64,000 nucleotides of DNA. Source: Dolosigranulum pigrum ATCC 51524. GTDB taxonomy: Bacteria > Bacillota > Bacilli > Lactobacillales > Carnobacteriaceae_A. The notes below the pieces were generated by a model. It had not been told where the DNA came from, ran no database searches, and was given only the letters and a program-made list of their open reading frames with translations. Every line of letters begins with the position of its first letter. Positions within the stretch are counted from its first letter, which is position 1. Positions 15,641-24,872 of this stretch are shown here, piece after piece. The translations under genes and the position numbers were made by a program. Location of the stretch: positions 235,253 to 299,252 of the forward strand of contig NZ_JH601104.1 in the NCBI RefSeq assembly GCF_000245815.1, given 5' to 3'.

Positions 15641-18277
15641 TTATTTAATTCGACCCGGTTGAGCTTTATAGCCCTCGTAGGCATCAATTAAGATTTCTTT
15701 CATATCATCGACCAGTGGCAGACGTGGGTTAGCCGGTGAACATTGGTCTTCATAGGCTAAGTAAGCAATTTCGTCTACTTTTGCTAGATACTCATCCTTA
15801 TCAATCCCTTGTGCTTTTAAGTTCATTTGGATACCGACTTTTTCCCCTAATTCATAAACTGCTGTCGCAAATGAAGCGACACCTTCTTCTGGTGTTGAAG
15901 CAGGGAGGCCTAATGCTTGCGCAATTTCTTGGAATTTTTTGTCTGCTTTGTAATGGTCATACTTCGGCCAGGTAGATGTCTTAGCTGGACGTGTACCGTT
16001 ATAGCGAACAACATATGGCAATAAGATGGCATTGGTACGGCCGTGAACGGTATGGAAGAATGCGCCAACTTTGTGCGCCATGGAGTGTGACATCCCTAAG
16101 AATGCATTAGCGAAGGCCATTCCCGCAATGGTTGAGGCATTGTGCATCTTCTCGCGCGCAACTGGATCAGCTGTCTTGACAGATTCTTCCAAGTATTGGA
16201 ACGTCATCTTGATCGCTTGTAGCGCAAGACCGTCCGTATAATCATTCGCCATCGTGGAGGTGAACGCTTCTACTGCGTGAGTCAGTACGTCCATTCCCGT
16301 ATCAGCTGTTACTTCAGCAGGGACTGTATCGACAAACGCTGGATCAGCAATCGCAACAGTCGGTGTCAATGAATAGTCGGCAATTGGGTATTTGCGGTTA
16401 TGCTTCTTATCTGAGATAACAGCAAATGGTGTCACTTCTGAACCCGTTCCGGAAGTTGTTGGAATCGCGACGAATTTCGCAATTTTACCTAATTCAGGAA
16501 AGCGGAACGCACGTTTACGAATATCCATAAATTTTTGGACTAAATCGCGGAAATCGACACTTGGCTGTTCATAGTAAAGCCACATCACTTTCGCTGCATC
16601 CATAACTGATCCCCCACCGAGCGCAATAATGGTATCTGGCTCGAAGCTCTTCATAATTTCGGTTCCTTTTTCGACCGTTGTAATATCTGGGTCCGGCTCC
16701 ACATCAGTAAAGACTTGGTAAGTTACCTTGTTCCGACGACGGTGCAACTGTTCAATCACGCGGTGCAAGAAGCCTAGTTTTACCATCGTTTCGTCAGTTA
16801 CAATCATCACTTTTTCAACATCTTTCATTGACTTCAAATATTGAATCGAATCGCGTTCGAAGTAAATTTTTGGTGGCACCTTGAACCACTGCATATTATT
16901 TTTCCTTCTTCCTACTTTTTTAATATTTAAGAGATGTTCTGTGCTCACGTTTCCACCCACTGAGTTCTTCCCGTATGACCCACAACCTAATGTTAGAGAT
17001 GGAACGAAGGCATTATATACATTCCCGATTCCACCAAAAGTAGATGGTGAGTTCCAGATTAAACGCATCGCTTTAATTTTTTGGCCGTATGCTTGAGCCA
17101 GTTCTTCGCTAGCGGTGTGAATAGCTGCTGAGTGACCAAGCCCGTGGAATTCCACCATTTGCTTCGCTAACTCGATCCCTTGATCCGTTGATTTAGCTTT
17201 CAATACAGCCAAGACCGGTGATAATTTTTCACGGGTTAGTGGCTCATTAGGGCCTACTTCTGAGACTTCTGCTGCCAGAATATTTGTTCCTTCTGGGACA
17301 CTGAATCCAGCTTGTTCAGCAATCCAACTAGCTGAACGTCCCACAATGTCACTATTCAACTTGGCTTCGCTACAATTTTTACTGTTTGCTTTTGCGCCGA
17401 AGCAGAACTCTTCTAACAAGGCTTTCTCTTCTGGGGTAACGAGATACGTATGATAGCTCTTGAATTCAGCTATGGTCTGGTCATAGATCGCTTCATCAAT
17501 AATTGCCGCTTGTTCAGATGCACAGACCATTCCGTTGTCGAACGATTTACTCATCACAATATCATGAACGGCTTGTGGAACATCAGCTGTTTTTTCGATG
17601 TATGCTGGGACATTCCCCGCTCCAACGCCGAGTGCCGGTTTTCCACATGAGTAAGCCGCTTTTACCATGGCATTCCCACCAGTCGCCAAAATTGTCGCAA
17701 TTCCTTCATGGTTCATTAAGGCATTCGTAGCTTCCATTGAAGGTTGTGTAATCCATTGAACACAGTGCTTCGGTGCACCTGCTTTTACTGCTGCATCATA
17801 GACGACTTGTGCTGCTGCTGCTGAAGATTGCTGTGCTCCCGGGTGGAAGGCAAAGATAATCGGGTTACGTGTCTTCAAGGCAATTAATGCTTTAAAGATA
17901 GTTGTTGAGGTTGGGTTCGTTGTTGGTGTAATCCCACAGACAACGCCCACCGGTTCAGCAATATACGTCAATCCCTGTACATCATCTTCGCGAATAATCC
18001 CGACTGTCTTTTCATGACGCATATGATTGACGACATGCTCACAAGCGAACAAGTTTTTCGTTGCTTTATCTTCAAAGACGCCTCGTCCCGTTTCGTCCAC
18101 TGCCAATTTTGCCAAGTGACCATGCTGATCTAGTGCTGCCACGGATGCCTTTTTCACAATATAATTAATTTGATCTTGATCGAAGTGACCAAAAGCTGCG
18201 AGTGCTTCTTGCCCTCTTGCCACTAACTGATCCACTTCTGATGGTTTATTTGTTTGTTCTTTCACAATATCTCCCAT
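15641..18277 (-). CDS. adhE: Bifunctional acetaldehyde-CoA / alcohol dehydrogenase
   Basis: AdhE reduces acetyl-CoA to acetaldehyde and then to ethanol, regenerating NAD+ in fermentation; the family assembles as cytoplasmic helical filaments (spirosomes). The 878 residues fit. The N-terminal aldehyde dehydrogenase half has the catalytic Cys in NGMVCASEQAAI. The C-terminal iron alcohol dehydrogenase half has GGGSVMDAAKVMW for NAD and the metal histidines within MSHSMAHKVGAFFHTVHG. The ATG follows AGGAGG with suitable spacing. The gene is single and ends at a strong terminator. A TTGTGAAATTAAT half-site in the upstream region recalls a Rex operator but is not symmetrical. Confidence 0.97.
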   Translation of the reverse strand: MGDIVKEQTNKPSEVDQLVARGQEALAAFGHFDQDQINYIVKKASVAALDQHGHLAKLAVDETGRGVFEDKATKNLFACEHVVNHMRHEKTVGIIREDDVQGLTYIAEPVGVVCGITPTTNPTSTTIFKALIALKTRNPIIFAFHPGAQQSSAAAAQVVYDAAVKAGAPKHCVQWITQPSMEATNALMNHEGIATILATGGNAMVKAAYSCGKPALGVGAGNVPAYIEKTADVPQAVHDIVMSKSFDNGMVCASEQAAIIDEAIYDQTIAEFKSYHTYLVTPEEKALLEEFCFGAKANSKNCSEAKLNSDIVGRSASWIAEQAGFSVPEGTNILAAEVSEVGPNEPLTREKLSPVLAVLKAKSTDQGIELAKQMVEFHGLGHSAAIHTASEELAQAYGQKIKAMRLIWNSPSTFGGIGNVYNAFVPSLTLGCGSYGKNSVGGNVSTEHLLNIKKVGRRKNNMQWFKVPPKIYFERDSIQYLKSMKDVEKVMIVTDETMVKLGFLHRVIEQLHRRRNKVTYQVFTDVEPDPDITTVEKGTEIMKSFEPDTIIALGGGSVMDAAKVMWLYYEQPSVDFRDLVQKFMDIRKRAFRFPELGKIAKFVAIPTTSGTGSEVTPFAVISDKKHNRKYPIADYSLTPTVAIADPAFVDTVPAEVTADTGMDVLTHAVEAFTSTMANDYTDGLALQAIKMTFQYLEESVKTADPVAREKMHNASTIAGMAFANAFLGMSHSMAHKVGAFFHTVHGRTNAILLPYVVRYNGTRPAKTSTWPKYDHYKADKKFQEIAQALGLPASTPEEGVASFATAVYELGEKVGIQMNLKAQGIDKDEYLAKVDEIAYLAYEDQCSPANPRLPLVDDMKEILIDAYEGYKAQPGRIK

Positions 18278-18495
18278 GATAATTCCTCCTATTTATCTTA
18301 ACTCACCTATATCTTAATTCATTTCCTTTCAATTGTAAATAATAATGTTATTAATTTCACAATAACACGTTTTCAATGATAGATTTCTCACGTAACGCTT
18401 CCAAAAAATCAGTCTTAAGGCGGAACGCAAGCGGTCGTTTTTCTCCTATATTAGTGTTATAATGTGAGTACTAACGAATTGAAGGAGTGTTTTAT

Positions 18496-19053
18496 ATGAA
18501 TACATGGATTATATTAGGAATTATCTTAGTGATTATATTAGGCTTGTTCGGCCTCTACAACGGATTGGTGCGTAAGCGCAATGCAGCGGAGCAAATGTTC
18601 GCCCAAATCGATGTCGAACTCCAACGACGAAATGATCTCGTCCCGAACTTAGTAAACACAGTTAAAGGATATGCTGCACATGAAAAAGAATTACTGGAAT
18701 CTGTGACAAAAGCGCGTCAACAGCTCATTCACTTGCCTGACAGTGCATCGAACAAAGAAAAATTAGCAAAATCAGATGAATTAAGTGGCGCACTCGGTCG
18801 CTTACTAGCAGTCTCTGAGAGCTATCCTGACTTGAAGGCCAACCAGAACTTCTTACAACTTCAAGAAGAATTAACCAATACCGAAAACCGGATCTCTGGC
18901 TCACGTCAATCTTATAACCGAGCTGTTATGCAGTACAATCAATCCTTGGAGACTGTCCCACAGAACTTTATTGCCAGTCTCTTCAACTTCAAGCCAATGA
19001 CTTATCACGAAGCACCACAAGAAGCACGCAATGTTCCGAACGTTCAATTTTAA
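18496..19053 (+). CDS. lemA: LemA family protein
   Basis: The 185-residue protein has one N-terminal membrane helix (about residues 3-21), then YNGLVRKRNAAEQMFAQI and the helical DVELQRRNDLVPNLV region that defines LemA. LemA proteins expose a long helical domain on the outer face of the membrane; their role is unclear. The ATG at 18496 follows GAAGGAG. It is followed after 19 bases by htpX, a pairing seen in many Firmicutes, so the two likely act in the same envelope-quality process. Confidence 0.9.
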   Translation: MNTWIILGIILVIILGLFGLYNGLVRKRNAAEQMFAQIDVELQRRNDLVPNLVNTVKGYAAHEKELLESVTKARQQLIHLPDSASNKEKLAKSDELSGALGRLLAVSESYPDLKANQNFLQLQEELTNTENRISGSRQSYNRAVMQYNQSLETVPQNFIASLFNFKPMTYHEAPQEARNVPNVQF

Positions 19054-19072
19054 GTAGTTGAGGTGATTATGC

Positions 19073-19972
19073 ATGTACGAACAAATTCGAAAAAATAAAA
19101 TACGTACGGCTATTATCATTATTATCTTTGCTGCCGTCGTTATAGCAGTTGCTTCATTTGCCGGCTATTATTTTGTCGGCGATTTCCTTACCGGTGCTGT
19201 CTTAGGCGTTGGGATCGGAACCGTCTATATCTTGATCTCTATGAGTAGTGCTTCAGGATCGATGTTGCGCATGACCAACGCGCGACGAATTGACAAAAAT
19301 AGCGCACGCAACGTCGACGAGCAACAAGTCTACAATATTGTTAGCCAGCTAGCCATGATGGAACAATTACCAGAACCAGATGTCTATATTGTTAAGGACC
19401 AGCAACCAAACGCTTTTGCTGTGGGGATGTCGCCCAAGTCAGCCAGTGTAGCTGTTACCACCGGCTTAATGAACCGACTGAATCGAGCAGAGATGGAAGG
19501 CGTTATCGCTCACGAAATCGCCCATATCAAGAACTACGATTCACGATTAAAAGTCACCGCCTTTGCACTCGGTAGTATTCTCGTCATGATTGGTCACGTC
19601 TTATACCGTTCCGGCATGTTTAGCTCACGAGGACGCCGACGCAACAGTGATTCAGAAGGAAATGCTGCTATGATCGGCTTCTTAGTGGGGCTCATTATCG
19701 TCGTGTTTGGGAATATTTTCAGCAAATTTATGCAAATGTGGGTCTCCCGCAAGCGCGAATACTTAGCTGATGCCAGTGCAGCAGAGATGACGCGCAATCC
19801 CGAAGCACTCGCTAGCGCCTTAGAGAAAATTAGTGGGATGGAACCGAGCCAACAAGCTGACTCTGCTATGAGTGCAATGTACTTTTTCAACCCCTTTAAA
19901 AACTCAGGTGACTCGATCTGGAGCACTCACCCCAGTACGGAAAATCGTATCAAAGCCTTACGTAACTTATAA
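19073..19972 (+). CDS. htpX: HtpX membrane metalloprotease (M48)
   Basis: HtpX is a zinc-dependent membrane endopeptidase that removes damaged membrane proteins. The zinc motif HEIAH (about residue 143) is followed by the distal Glu in KREYLADASAAEM. Membrane helices lie at the N-terminus (about 15-60) and after the active site (two segments around 160-220). At 299 residues the length is typical. GAGGTGAT precedes the ATG. The gene is in operon with lemA. Confidence 0.94.
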   Translation: MYEQIRKNKIRTAIIIIIFAAVVIAVASFAGYYFVGDFLTGAVLGVGIGTVYILISMSSASGSMLRMTNARRIDKNSARNVDEQQVYNIVSQLAMMEQLPEPDVYIVKDQQPNAFAVGMSPKSASVAVTTGLMNRLNRAEMEGVIAHEIAHIKNYDSRLKVTAFALGSILVMIGHVLYRSGMFSSRGRRRNSDSEGNAAMIGFLVGLIIVVFGNIFSKFMQMWVSRKREYLADASAAEMTRNPEALASALEKISGMEPSQQADSAMSAMYFFNPFKNSGDSIWSTHPSTENRIKALRNL

Positions 19973-20001
19973 GTGTAAACAAATATATCCGATGTTACCG
20001 C

Positions 20002-20298
20002 TATTTATTTAGCGGTAATATTACGCTCCAAACATTAGCCGATATCAGCCATCTCAGCAAGTATTATATCTCTCATTCATTCAAGGAAGAGATCGGTCAG
20101 TCTCCCATTGACTATCTGAACACCCAACGTATCGAGAATGCTAAGATTCTATTAGAGAGCACCAACTATTCGATTACAGAGATTGCTCGTTTTACCGGTT
20201 TTTCGTCACAATCCTTCTTCTCACAACGCTTTAAAGAATTCATCGGCCAATCACCGAGTCACTACCGCAAACAGCACGTCCAATCGACCTCCTTGTAA
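20002..20298 (+). pseudogene. AraC-family regulator remnant (C-terminal HTH domain only)
   Basis: In frame from about 20002 to the TAA at 20296-20298 the sequence encodes a typical AraC/XylS DNA-binding domain: ITLQTLADISHLSKYYISH as the first helix-turn-helix and SITEIARFTGFSSQSFFSQ as the second, ending PSHYRKQ. There is no start codon with a ribosome-binding site and the ligand-binding half is missing; the remnant begins about 30 bases after htpX. It is a 5'-deleted gene and probably not expressed as a working regulator. Confidence 0.8.
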
Positions 20299-20342
20299 CA
20301 TCCGCCCTTCATGAGAACAGAACAGCCCCACCATTCGCTATC

Positions 20343-20383
20343 AAAAAAACGAGTACCCGCATAATCGCTGATACTCGTTTTTT
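20343..20383. terminator. Bidirectional terminator
   Basis: AAAAAACGAGTA and TACTCGTTTTTT pair across a 16-base loop; it lies between the AraC remnant and the convergent surface-protein gene. Confidence 0.85.
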
Positions 20384-20388
20384 ATCTT

Positions 20389-21726
20389 CTATATAAACCT
20401 TTCATAATAAACCCATGCCCCAGCTCCTGAGCTTAGCGCAACAACAGCCACCACGACGAACCAGGGCAGTCCATCACCACTTGTCACTGCTGCTTCCTGA
20501 CGACTAGCTTCCACGCCAGAGACACGTAAAGTTTCTAAGCTTTCTACAATATCTTCTAATAATTCCTCATCCGTTGTGGAATACTGATCAATGTTTAATA
20601 ATTTCTCTTCTTCCCCAGCCTCTCGCAAGTCTGGATATTCGATAAAAATCTCGGCAATCGCCACATCATTGCCTTCTAAGACAATATCGCGCAGACGTTG
20701 CTTAATATGATCGGAGTGATTAGACTGCTCAATTAAGGCAATCAATCGCTGCTTAAAGAAGAGATCTTGTGGATCTTCTCTATCAGAAGATGCCTGCTCT
20801 TGCTCCGATGCTTGCTCTGAATGAGAGGGCTCTTGGGAGTCATCATCACTTAGCACATCCACTACTGCTGGCAAACTCTGCCCCGTCTTCGGTCCCCGCT
20901 TGCGCACTTGTTCGATAAAGCCTTGTACGTGCTGATTGATCTCTTGGGTTGAGTGAGCCGCTTTGAATTTTTGCTCGTATTCATTATATAAGTCTGTTGA
21001 TATTTTTCCTTTATACCGCTTTAGAATTTGGTCAGTTTTCTTCTTGGCTTCCGCTAGAGATTCTTGTTGGTCTGAGGTGGAATCTTTCTCCCTAGCTGGT
21101 TTATCCGGTTGCGTGCCTTGTTCAGCTTCCTGATCAGCTGCAGCCGGCTGATTCGATTCATTCTCCTGTTCTGGTCGACGCGTCGGGGATGAACCTGGCT
21201 GTCCTTCTCCTGCTGTAGGTGGCGTCGGGGAAGTCGTGTCGGTATCTTTTCTTCGATTAATAAGCGCGGTCATATCGGCCAGAATACTGTCTAATTCATT
21301 CACTGTTTTGGCCGCATTGATCCGACTGAGAAGCTGTTCGTGCTGAGATGATGTCAATTGACCCAGGCGACTATTCAACATATGACGTGCACTAGCTTGA
21401 TGCGCTTCGAAATCAGCAGATGATGGGCCATCTGTCGTATCAGCTTCTGATTCGTCCGGTTGGTTTTCTGAAGATTCTGGCGTTGTCTGGTGATCGCCCG
21501 CATGATCATCCGAGGATTGGTCCCGGGTTTGCTCCGATTCACCTGACTCTTTCGCTTGATTACGTTCATTCTCTCGAGTTGCTGACTGGGATTGGTCACT
21601 GCTAGTATCCTGTTCTTGCGTCTGACCATCCTGAGCGAGCACATGTTCTTCTTCAACTTGCATCGTGCCACCCATCATGAGCATACTCAACATTATTATG
21701 AATAAATTTTTAGCTCGTTTTATCAT
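20389..21726 (-). CDS. Secreted, membrane-anchored low-complexity protein of unknown function
   Basis: The 445-residue protein has an N-terminal signal peptide (about residues 1-30, MIKRAKNLFIIMLSMLMM) and a C-terminal membrane helix (LPWFVVVAVVALSSGAGAW) with a short tail, so it is probably anchored with most of the chain outside. Two acidic, Ser/Gln/Glu-rich linkers (about 30-105 and 160-215) separate helical hairpins of the form HMLNSRLGQLTSSQHEQLL plus SRINAAKTVNELDSIL, repeated near residues 108-157, 220-270 and 325-370. These resemble the GA/FIVAR-type three-helix modules in the YSIRK proteins of this window. No enzyme motif and no LPXTG. It may bind host or wall ligands, but that is inference. 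Confidence 0.7.
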   Translation of the reverse strand: MIKRAKNLFIIMLSMLMMGGTMQVEEEHVLAQDGQTQEQDTSSDQSQSATRENERNQAKESGESEQTRDQSSDDHAGDHQTTPESSENQPDESEADTTDGPSSADFEAHQASARHMLNSRLGQLTSSQHEQLLSRINAAKTVNELDSILADMTALINRRKDTDTTSPTPPTAGEGQPGSSPTRRPEQENESNQPAAADQEAEQGTQPDKPAREKDSTSDQQESLAEAKKKTDQILKRYKGKISTDLYNEYEQKFKAAHSTQEINQHVQGFIEQVRKRGPKTGQSLPAVVDVLSDDDSQEPSHSEQASEQEQASSDREDPQDLFFKQRLIALIEQSNHSDHIKQRLRDIVLEGNDVAIAEIFIEYPDLREAGEEEKLLNIDQYSTTDEELLEDIVESLETLRVSGVEASRQEAAVTSGDGLPWFVVVAVVALSSGAGAWVYYERFI

Positions 21727-21938
21727 TTTTCCCCTCCAGCATGGGTTAGTCCTCCACTCTCACGCCAATTCAGGTCCAGTATAGCACACGAATATTACCA
21801 ACTAATAACAGAATGAGAGCTCAATATTAATTATTGATTACAATTTAGCAAATTCCTCACACATTCCCTGCAATCTTTCGCCATTTGGACTATAATAGAT
21901 GAGGAAAAAATATCAGGAAGCAAAGGGGTATGTAAATA

Positions 21939-23231
21939 ATGACAGCAATAGTTGTTGTTGGTACACAATGGGGAGACGAAGGAAAAGGGAAAATCACCAA
22001 CTTTCTCAGCAAAGATGCACAGGTGATTGCCCGCTATCAAGGTGGAGATAATGCAGGACATACGATTCAGTTCGACAATCAGAAGTTCGGCCTGCATCTC
22101 GTGCCATCCGGAATCTTCTCTTCCGACAAAATAAGCATCATCGGAAACGGTGTCGTCGTCAATCCGAAGTCACTGATCTCAGAACTTGCCGAAATCGAAG
22201 AAAAAGGCGTCCAAACCGATAACTTGCGCATCTCATCACGCGCACACATCATCTTGCCCTATCACATCGCCTTCGATAAGTTACAAGAACAATCAAAAGG
22301 TGACCAAAAAATTGGTACGACAAATAAAGGAATCGGCCCGTGCTATAGCGACAAGATGGCTCGCATCGGCATCCGCATGTGTGACTTATTGGACAAAGAG
22401 ATCTTCCGCGAAAAACTAGCACACACCTTAGAATTCAAAAACGCCATCTTAACTAAAGTCTACGATGAACAGCCACTTGACTTCGAGGCGATCTTCGAAG
22501 AATACTATGCATACGGCCAACAATTAAAACCATACGTGACGGATACATCCGTTATCTTGAACCAGGCCATCGATCAAGGCGAACGCGTCCTCTTCGAAGG
22601 AGCACAAGGAAACTTACTCGACATCGACCACGGAACTTATCCGTTCGTCACCTCTTCTAACCCCGTCGCGGGTGGCGTCACAACCGGAACTGGTGTCGGC
22701 CCAACCAAGATCGATGCCGTCATCGGGGTCTGCAAGGCGTACACTTCTCGCGTTGGTGAAGGGCCTTACCCAACTGAACTTTTCGATGAAATCGGCGACC
22801 AAATTCGTGAAGTCGGCCGTGAATACGGCACAACCACCGGACGTCCTCGTCGTGTAGGATGGTTCGATAGCGTCGTGATGGCCCACTCTTGCCGTGTCTC
22901 TGGTATTACCAAGCTATCACTCAACAGTATTGACGTCTTGAGTGGTTTAGAGACGGTCAAAATCTGTACCGGCTACCAGACACCAGCTAGCGACATCATC
23001 ACTCACTATCCAGCGAGCTTAGAAGAGCTCAGCAAGATGGAACCAGTCTATGAAGAACTCCCTGGCTGGGATGAAGATATTACCGGCATTCGCGAATACG
23101 ACAACTTACCAGACAATGCCAAGCGCTACGTCGAACGCATCAGCGAACTTGTCGGTGCCCCGATCGCAACAGTCTCAGTCGGCCCTGACCGCGAGCAAAC
23201 CATCATCTTACAAGACATCTGGAACGGATAA
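21939..23231 (+). CDS. purA: Adenylosuccinate synthase
   Basis: PurA converts IMP, aspartate and GTP into adenylosuccinate in AMP synthesis. At 430 residues it has the family N-terminus WGDEGKGKITN (P-loop, catalytic Asp), GGDNAGHTI with the catalytic His, and conserved TTTGRPRRVGWFD in the C-terminal half. The ATG follows AAAGGGG, and TATAAT lies at 21891-21896. It is monocistronic, ending at a terminator shared with the convergent HD-domain gene. Confidence 0.97.
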   Translation: MTAIVVVGTQWGDEGKGKITNFLSKDAQVIARYQGGDNAGHTIQFDNQKFGLHLVPSGIFSSDKISIIGNGVVVNPKSLISELAEIEEKGVQTDNLRISSRAHIILPYHIAFDKLQEQSKGDQKIGTTNKGIGPCYSDKMARIGIRMCDLLDKEIFREKLAHTLEFKNAILTKVYDEQPLDFEAIFEEYYAYGQQLKPYVTDTSVILNQAIDQGERVLFEGAQGNLLDIDHGTYPFVTSSNPVAGGVTTGTGVGPTKIDAVIGVCKAYTSRVGEGPYPTELFDEIGDQIREVGREYGTTTGRPRRVGWFDSVVMAHSCRVSGITKLSLNSIDVLSGLETVKICTGYQTPASDIITHYPASLEELSKMEPVYEELPGWDEDITGIREYDNLPDNAKRYVERISELVGAPIATVSVGPDREQTIILQDIWNG

Positions 23232-23250
23232 TCTAACTACTTGCTTGACC

Positions 23251-23285
23251 AAAAAAGGACGCCTCCTTATGAGACGTCCTTTTTT
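23251..23285. terminator. Bidirectional terminator, purA / HD hydrolase
   Basis: AAAAAAGGACG and CGTCCTTTTTT form the stem, extended by CTC/GAG inside. Confidence 0.88.
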
Positions 23286-23951
23286 CTATTTCTCAGTTGC
23301 TGATGCTTGTTCTTGACGACTAGCCGCCAACATCGCATCCGATATTTTCTTCAACTTCTCTTGATTCGTGAACGTTCCGGCCAACAGATCAGGCAAGATC
23401 GAATCGATAAAATAGCGCACACTAGCTAACTCTTGGAAATCCAGAATAATCCGCAACGAATCCTCATAAATCTCCGTAAACAACTCTTCCGGATTTCCCT
23501 TCTGAATCTCGCCGAATGACTCATACAACTGGTCCACCTTATCCGCCACTGACAAGATCTTCCCTTCCAGCGTCTCATCCTTCCCTTCCTTCAAGCGGTC
23601 CTTATACACCGCCTGGAAGCGCTCAGGAATCTCTTCTTCAATAAAGTTAAACGTCATCCGCTCCTCGACCTGTCCCAACTTCTCGCGCAACTTCGGATCC
23701 GCATACTTCACCGGCGTCTTGATATCCCCGATAAAAATCTCCGGATAATCGTGATTCAGTGCCTTCTCATACAATAACTTCCAATTCACCTCGGTACCTT
23801 CTTGTTCCTCAACGGTCCCCAAGAACTGCGCAATCTTCGTCACCTTGAATGAATGCTCCGCCACCGAATGCTCCTCAAACTTGAACTTCCCCGGACACCG
23901 ATAAATCTTCTCCAAATCAGTCAAACTCTTAAAATACGCATGCATCCCCAT
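23286..23951 (-). CDS. HD-domain hydrolase, YfbR-like 5'-nucleotidase family
   Basis: The 221-residue protein has the HD-domain metal ligands in order: EHSVAEHSFKV (His), NHDYPEIFIGD (His-Asp) and a later Asp in SVADKVDQL. This is the pattern of YfbR-like deoxynucleoside 5'-monophosphatases, which limit dNMP pools. The start at 23951 is preferred because AGGAG is 11 bases away; the ATG at 23960 is too close. It is convergent with purA. Substrate is inferred from family only. Confidence 0.8.
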   Translation of the reverse strand: MGMHAYFKSLTDLEKIYRCPGKFKFEEHSVAEHSFKVTKIAQFLGTVEEQEGTEVNWKLLYEKALNHDYPEIFIGDIKTPVKYADPKLREKLGQVEERMTFNFIEEEIPERFQAVYKDRLKEGKDETLEGKILSVADKVDQLYESFGEIQKGNPEELFTEIYEDSLRIILDFQELASVRYFIDSILPDLLAGTFTNQEKLKKISDAMLAASRQEQASATEK

Positions 23952-24055
23952 CGTTATCATCTCTCCTTCTCACTGAACATTATCTATTTCCAACCATTAT
24001 ACCACCGACCATTCACCCACATCAAGACGAACAAAAAGCTTCCAGCACCTATTGG

Positions 24056-24190
24056 CTAAAAGCTTTTAATTATTCCTAATAATCCGAATATTAATCGTTC
24101 CATCGCAAATAAACTCTGAACTTGATTTTTCCGAAAACCAGTCTCTTGATATACTTGTTCAATCGCTTTTCTTGCTTCTTTAGCATCCAT
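24056..24190 (-). pseudogene. Truncated AbiEii-like toxin, N-terminal 44 residues only
   Basis: A 44-residue frame with its own AAAGGAG ribosome-binding site starts 14 bases after the AbiEi-like gene. QVYQETGFRKNQVQSLF followed by AMERLIFGLL matches the N-terminus of AbiEii-type nucleotidyltransferase toxins, where a similar helix leads to FILKGG. Here the frame stops at TAG before the nucleotidyltransferase core, so any toxin would be inactive. Confidence 0.6.
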
Positions 24191-24204
24191 TTATTTCGCT
24201 CCTT

Positions 24205-24693
24205 TTAATTTATGCTAAATTTTACAGGTTTGCGATAGCCAGCGTGTTTAGTCAAAAACTGCTCCTTCTCTGAGTGATCATTTAGATCATAAAACGCTCC
24301 AAAATAGTGAATAAACTGCTCTTTATTACGATTATCTCGATCTGCATATTCATCTAGCATCTCTTTAATCATCTCTAAATTCGCTGTCTCATCATTCATC
24401 GTATCATACACTGTCCGCTCGAGCGACGTTACTCGAATCGGGTATCCCATCGAGCTGTTGACGGTCATTATTTCATCAGCTGATAGATTACAATAATTCA
24501 CTCGAACTGGGTAATCTGTCTGAATAACGGTTGAACTATCTTCAGGTAACACCATATATAATTGAAATGGAAGGATTGTAGATAAAAAATGATAATACAC
24601 TGCGGTATCTTTTGAAAAGACCATATCTGGGTACTTTAACTGCAATAAGTAATCTTCATCTTGGTAATCGATCTCTACAATCTGTTTAGCCAT
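24205..24693 (-). CDS. AbiEi-like antitoxin lacking its wHTH domain
   Basis: The 162-residue protein resembles the C-terminal part of AbiEi-family type IV antitoxins: DEDYLLQLKYPDMVFSKDT, then AVYYHFLSTILPFQLYMVLP, and ERTVYDTM, where family members have the RERTICD motif. The N-terminal DNA-binding winged helix usual in AbiEi (about 60 residues) is absent. AGAGGTG precedes the ATG. Together with the truncated toxin downstream it forms a decayed type IV toxin-antitoxin system. It may still be translated. The family call rests on motif similarity. Confidence 0.6.
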   Translation of the reverse strand: MAKQIVEIDYQDEDYLLQLKYPDMVFSKDTAVYYHFLSTILPFQLYMVLPEDSSTVIQTDYPVRVNYCNLSADEIMTVNSSMGYPIRVTSLERTVYDTMNDETANLEMIKEMLDEYADRDNRNKEQFIHYFGAFYDLNDHSEKEQFLTKHAGYRKPVKFSIN

Positions 24694-24872
24694 CCCCAAC
24701 ACCTCTTTTCCACATTATAACACATTCCATTCAAGGCTTCATCCCTACAATCTTAAGGCTCTACCAGCTATGCCATTAAGAACCCGCTAACGGAAACGGC
24801 TTACAGTTGCAATAACCATTCATTTACGGCATACTGAAGATAGTAATCCATAGACAATGAAAGGAGTCTAAT

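Noticed and set aside
18278..18495. Possible Rex operator upstream of adhE (TTGTGAAATTAAT)
   Set aside because: Only one half-site fits; the right half is not TTCACAA-like. Kept as a remark only.
24756..24780. tRNA-like fragment (minus strand GGCATAGCTGGTAGAGC)
   Set aside because: Only a D-arm-like stretch; no acceptor or T-arm pairing around it.
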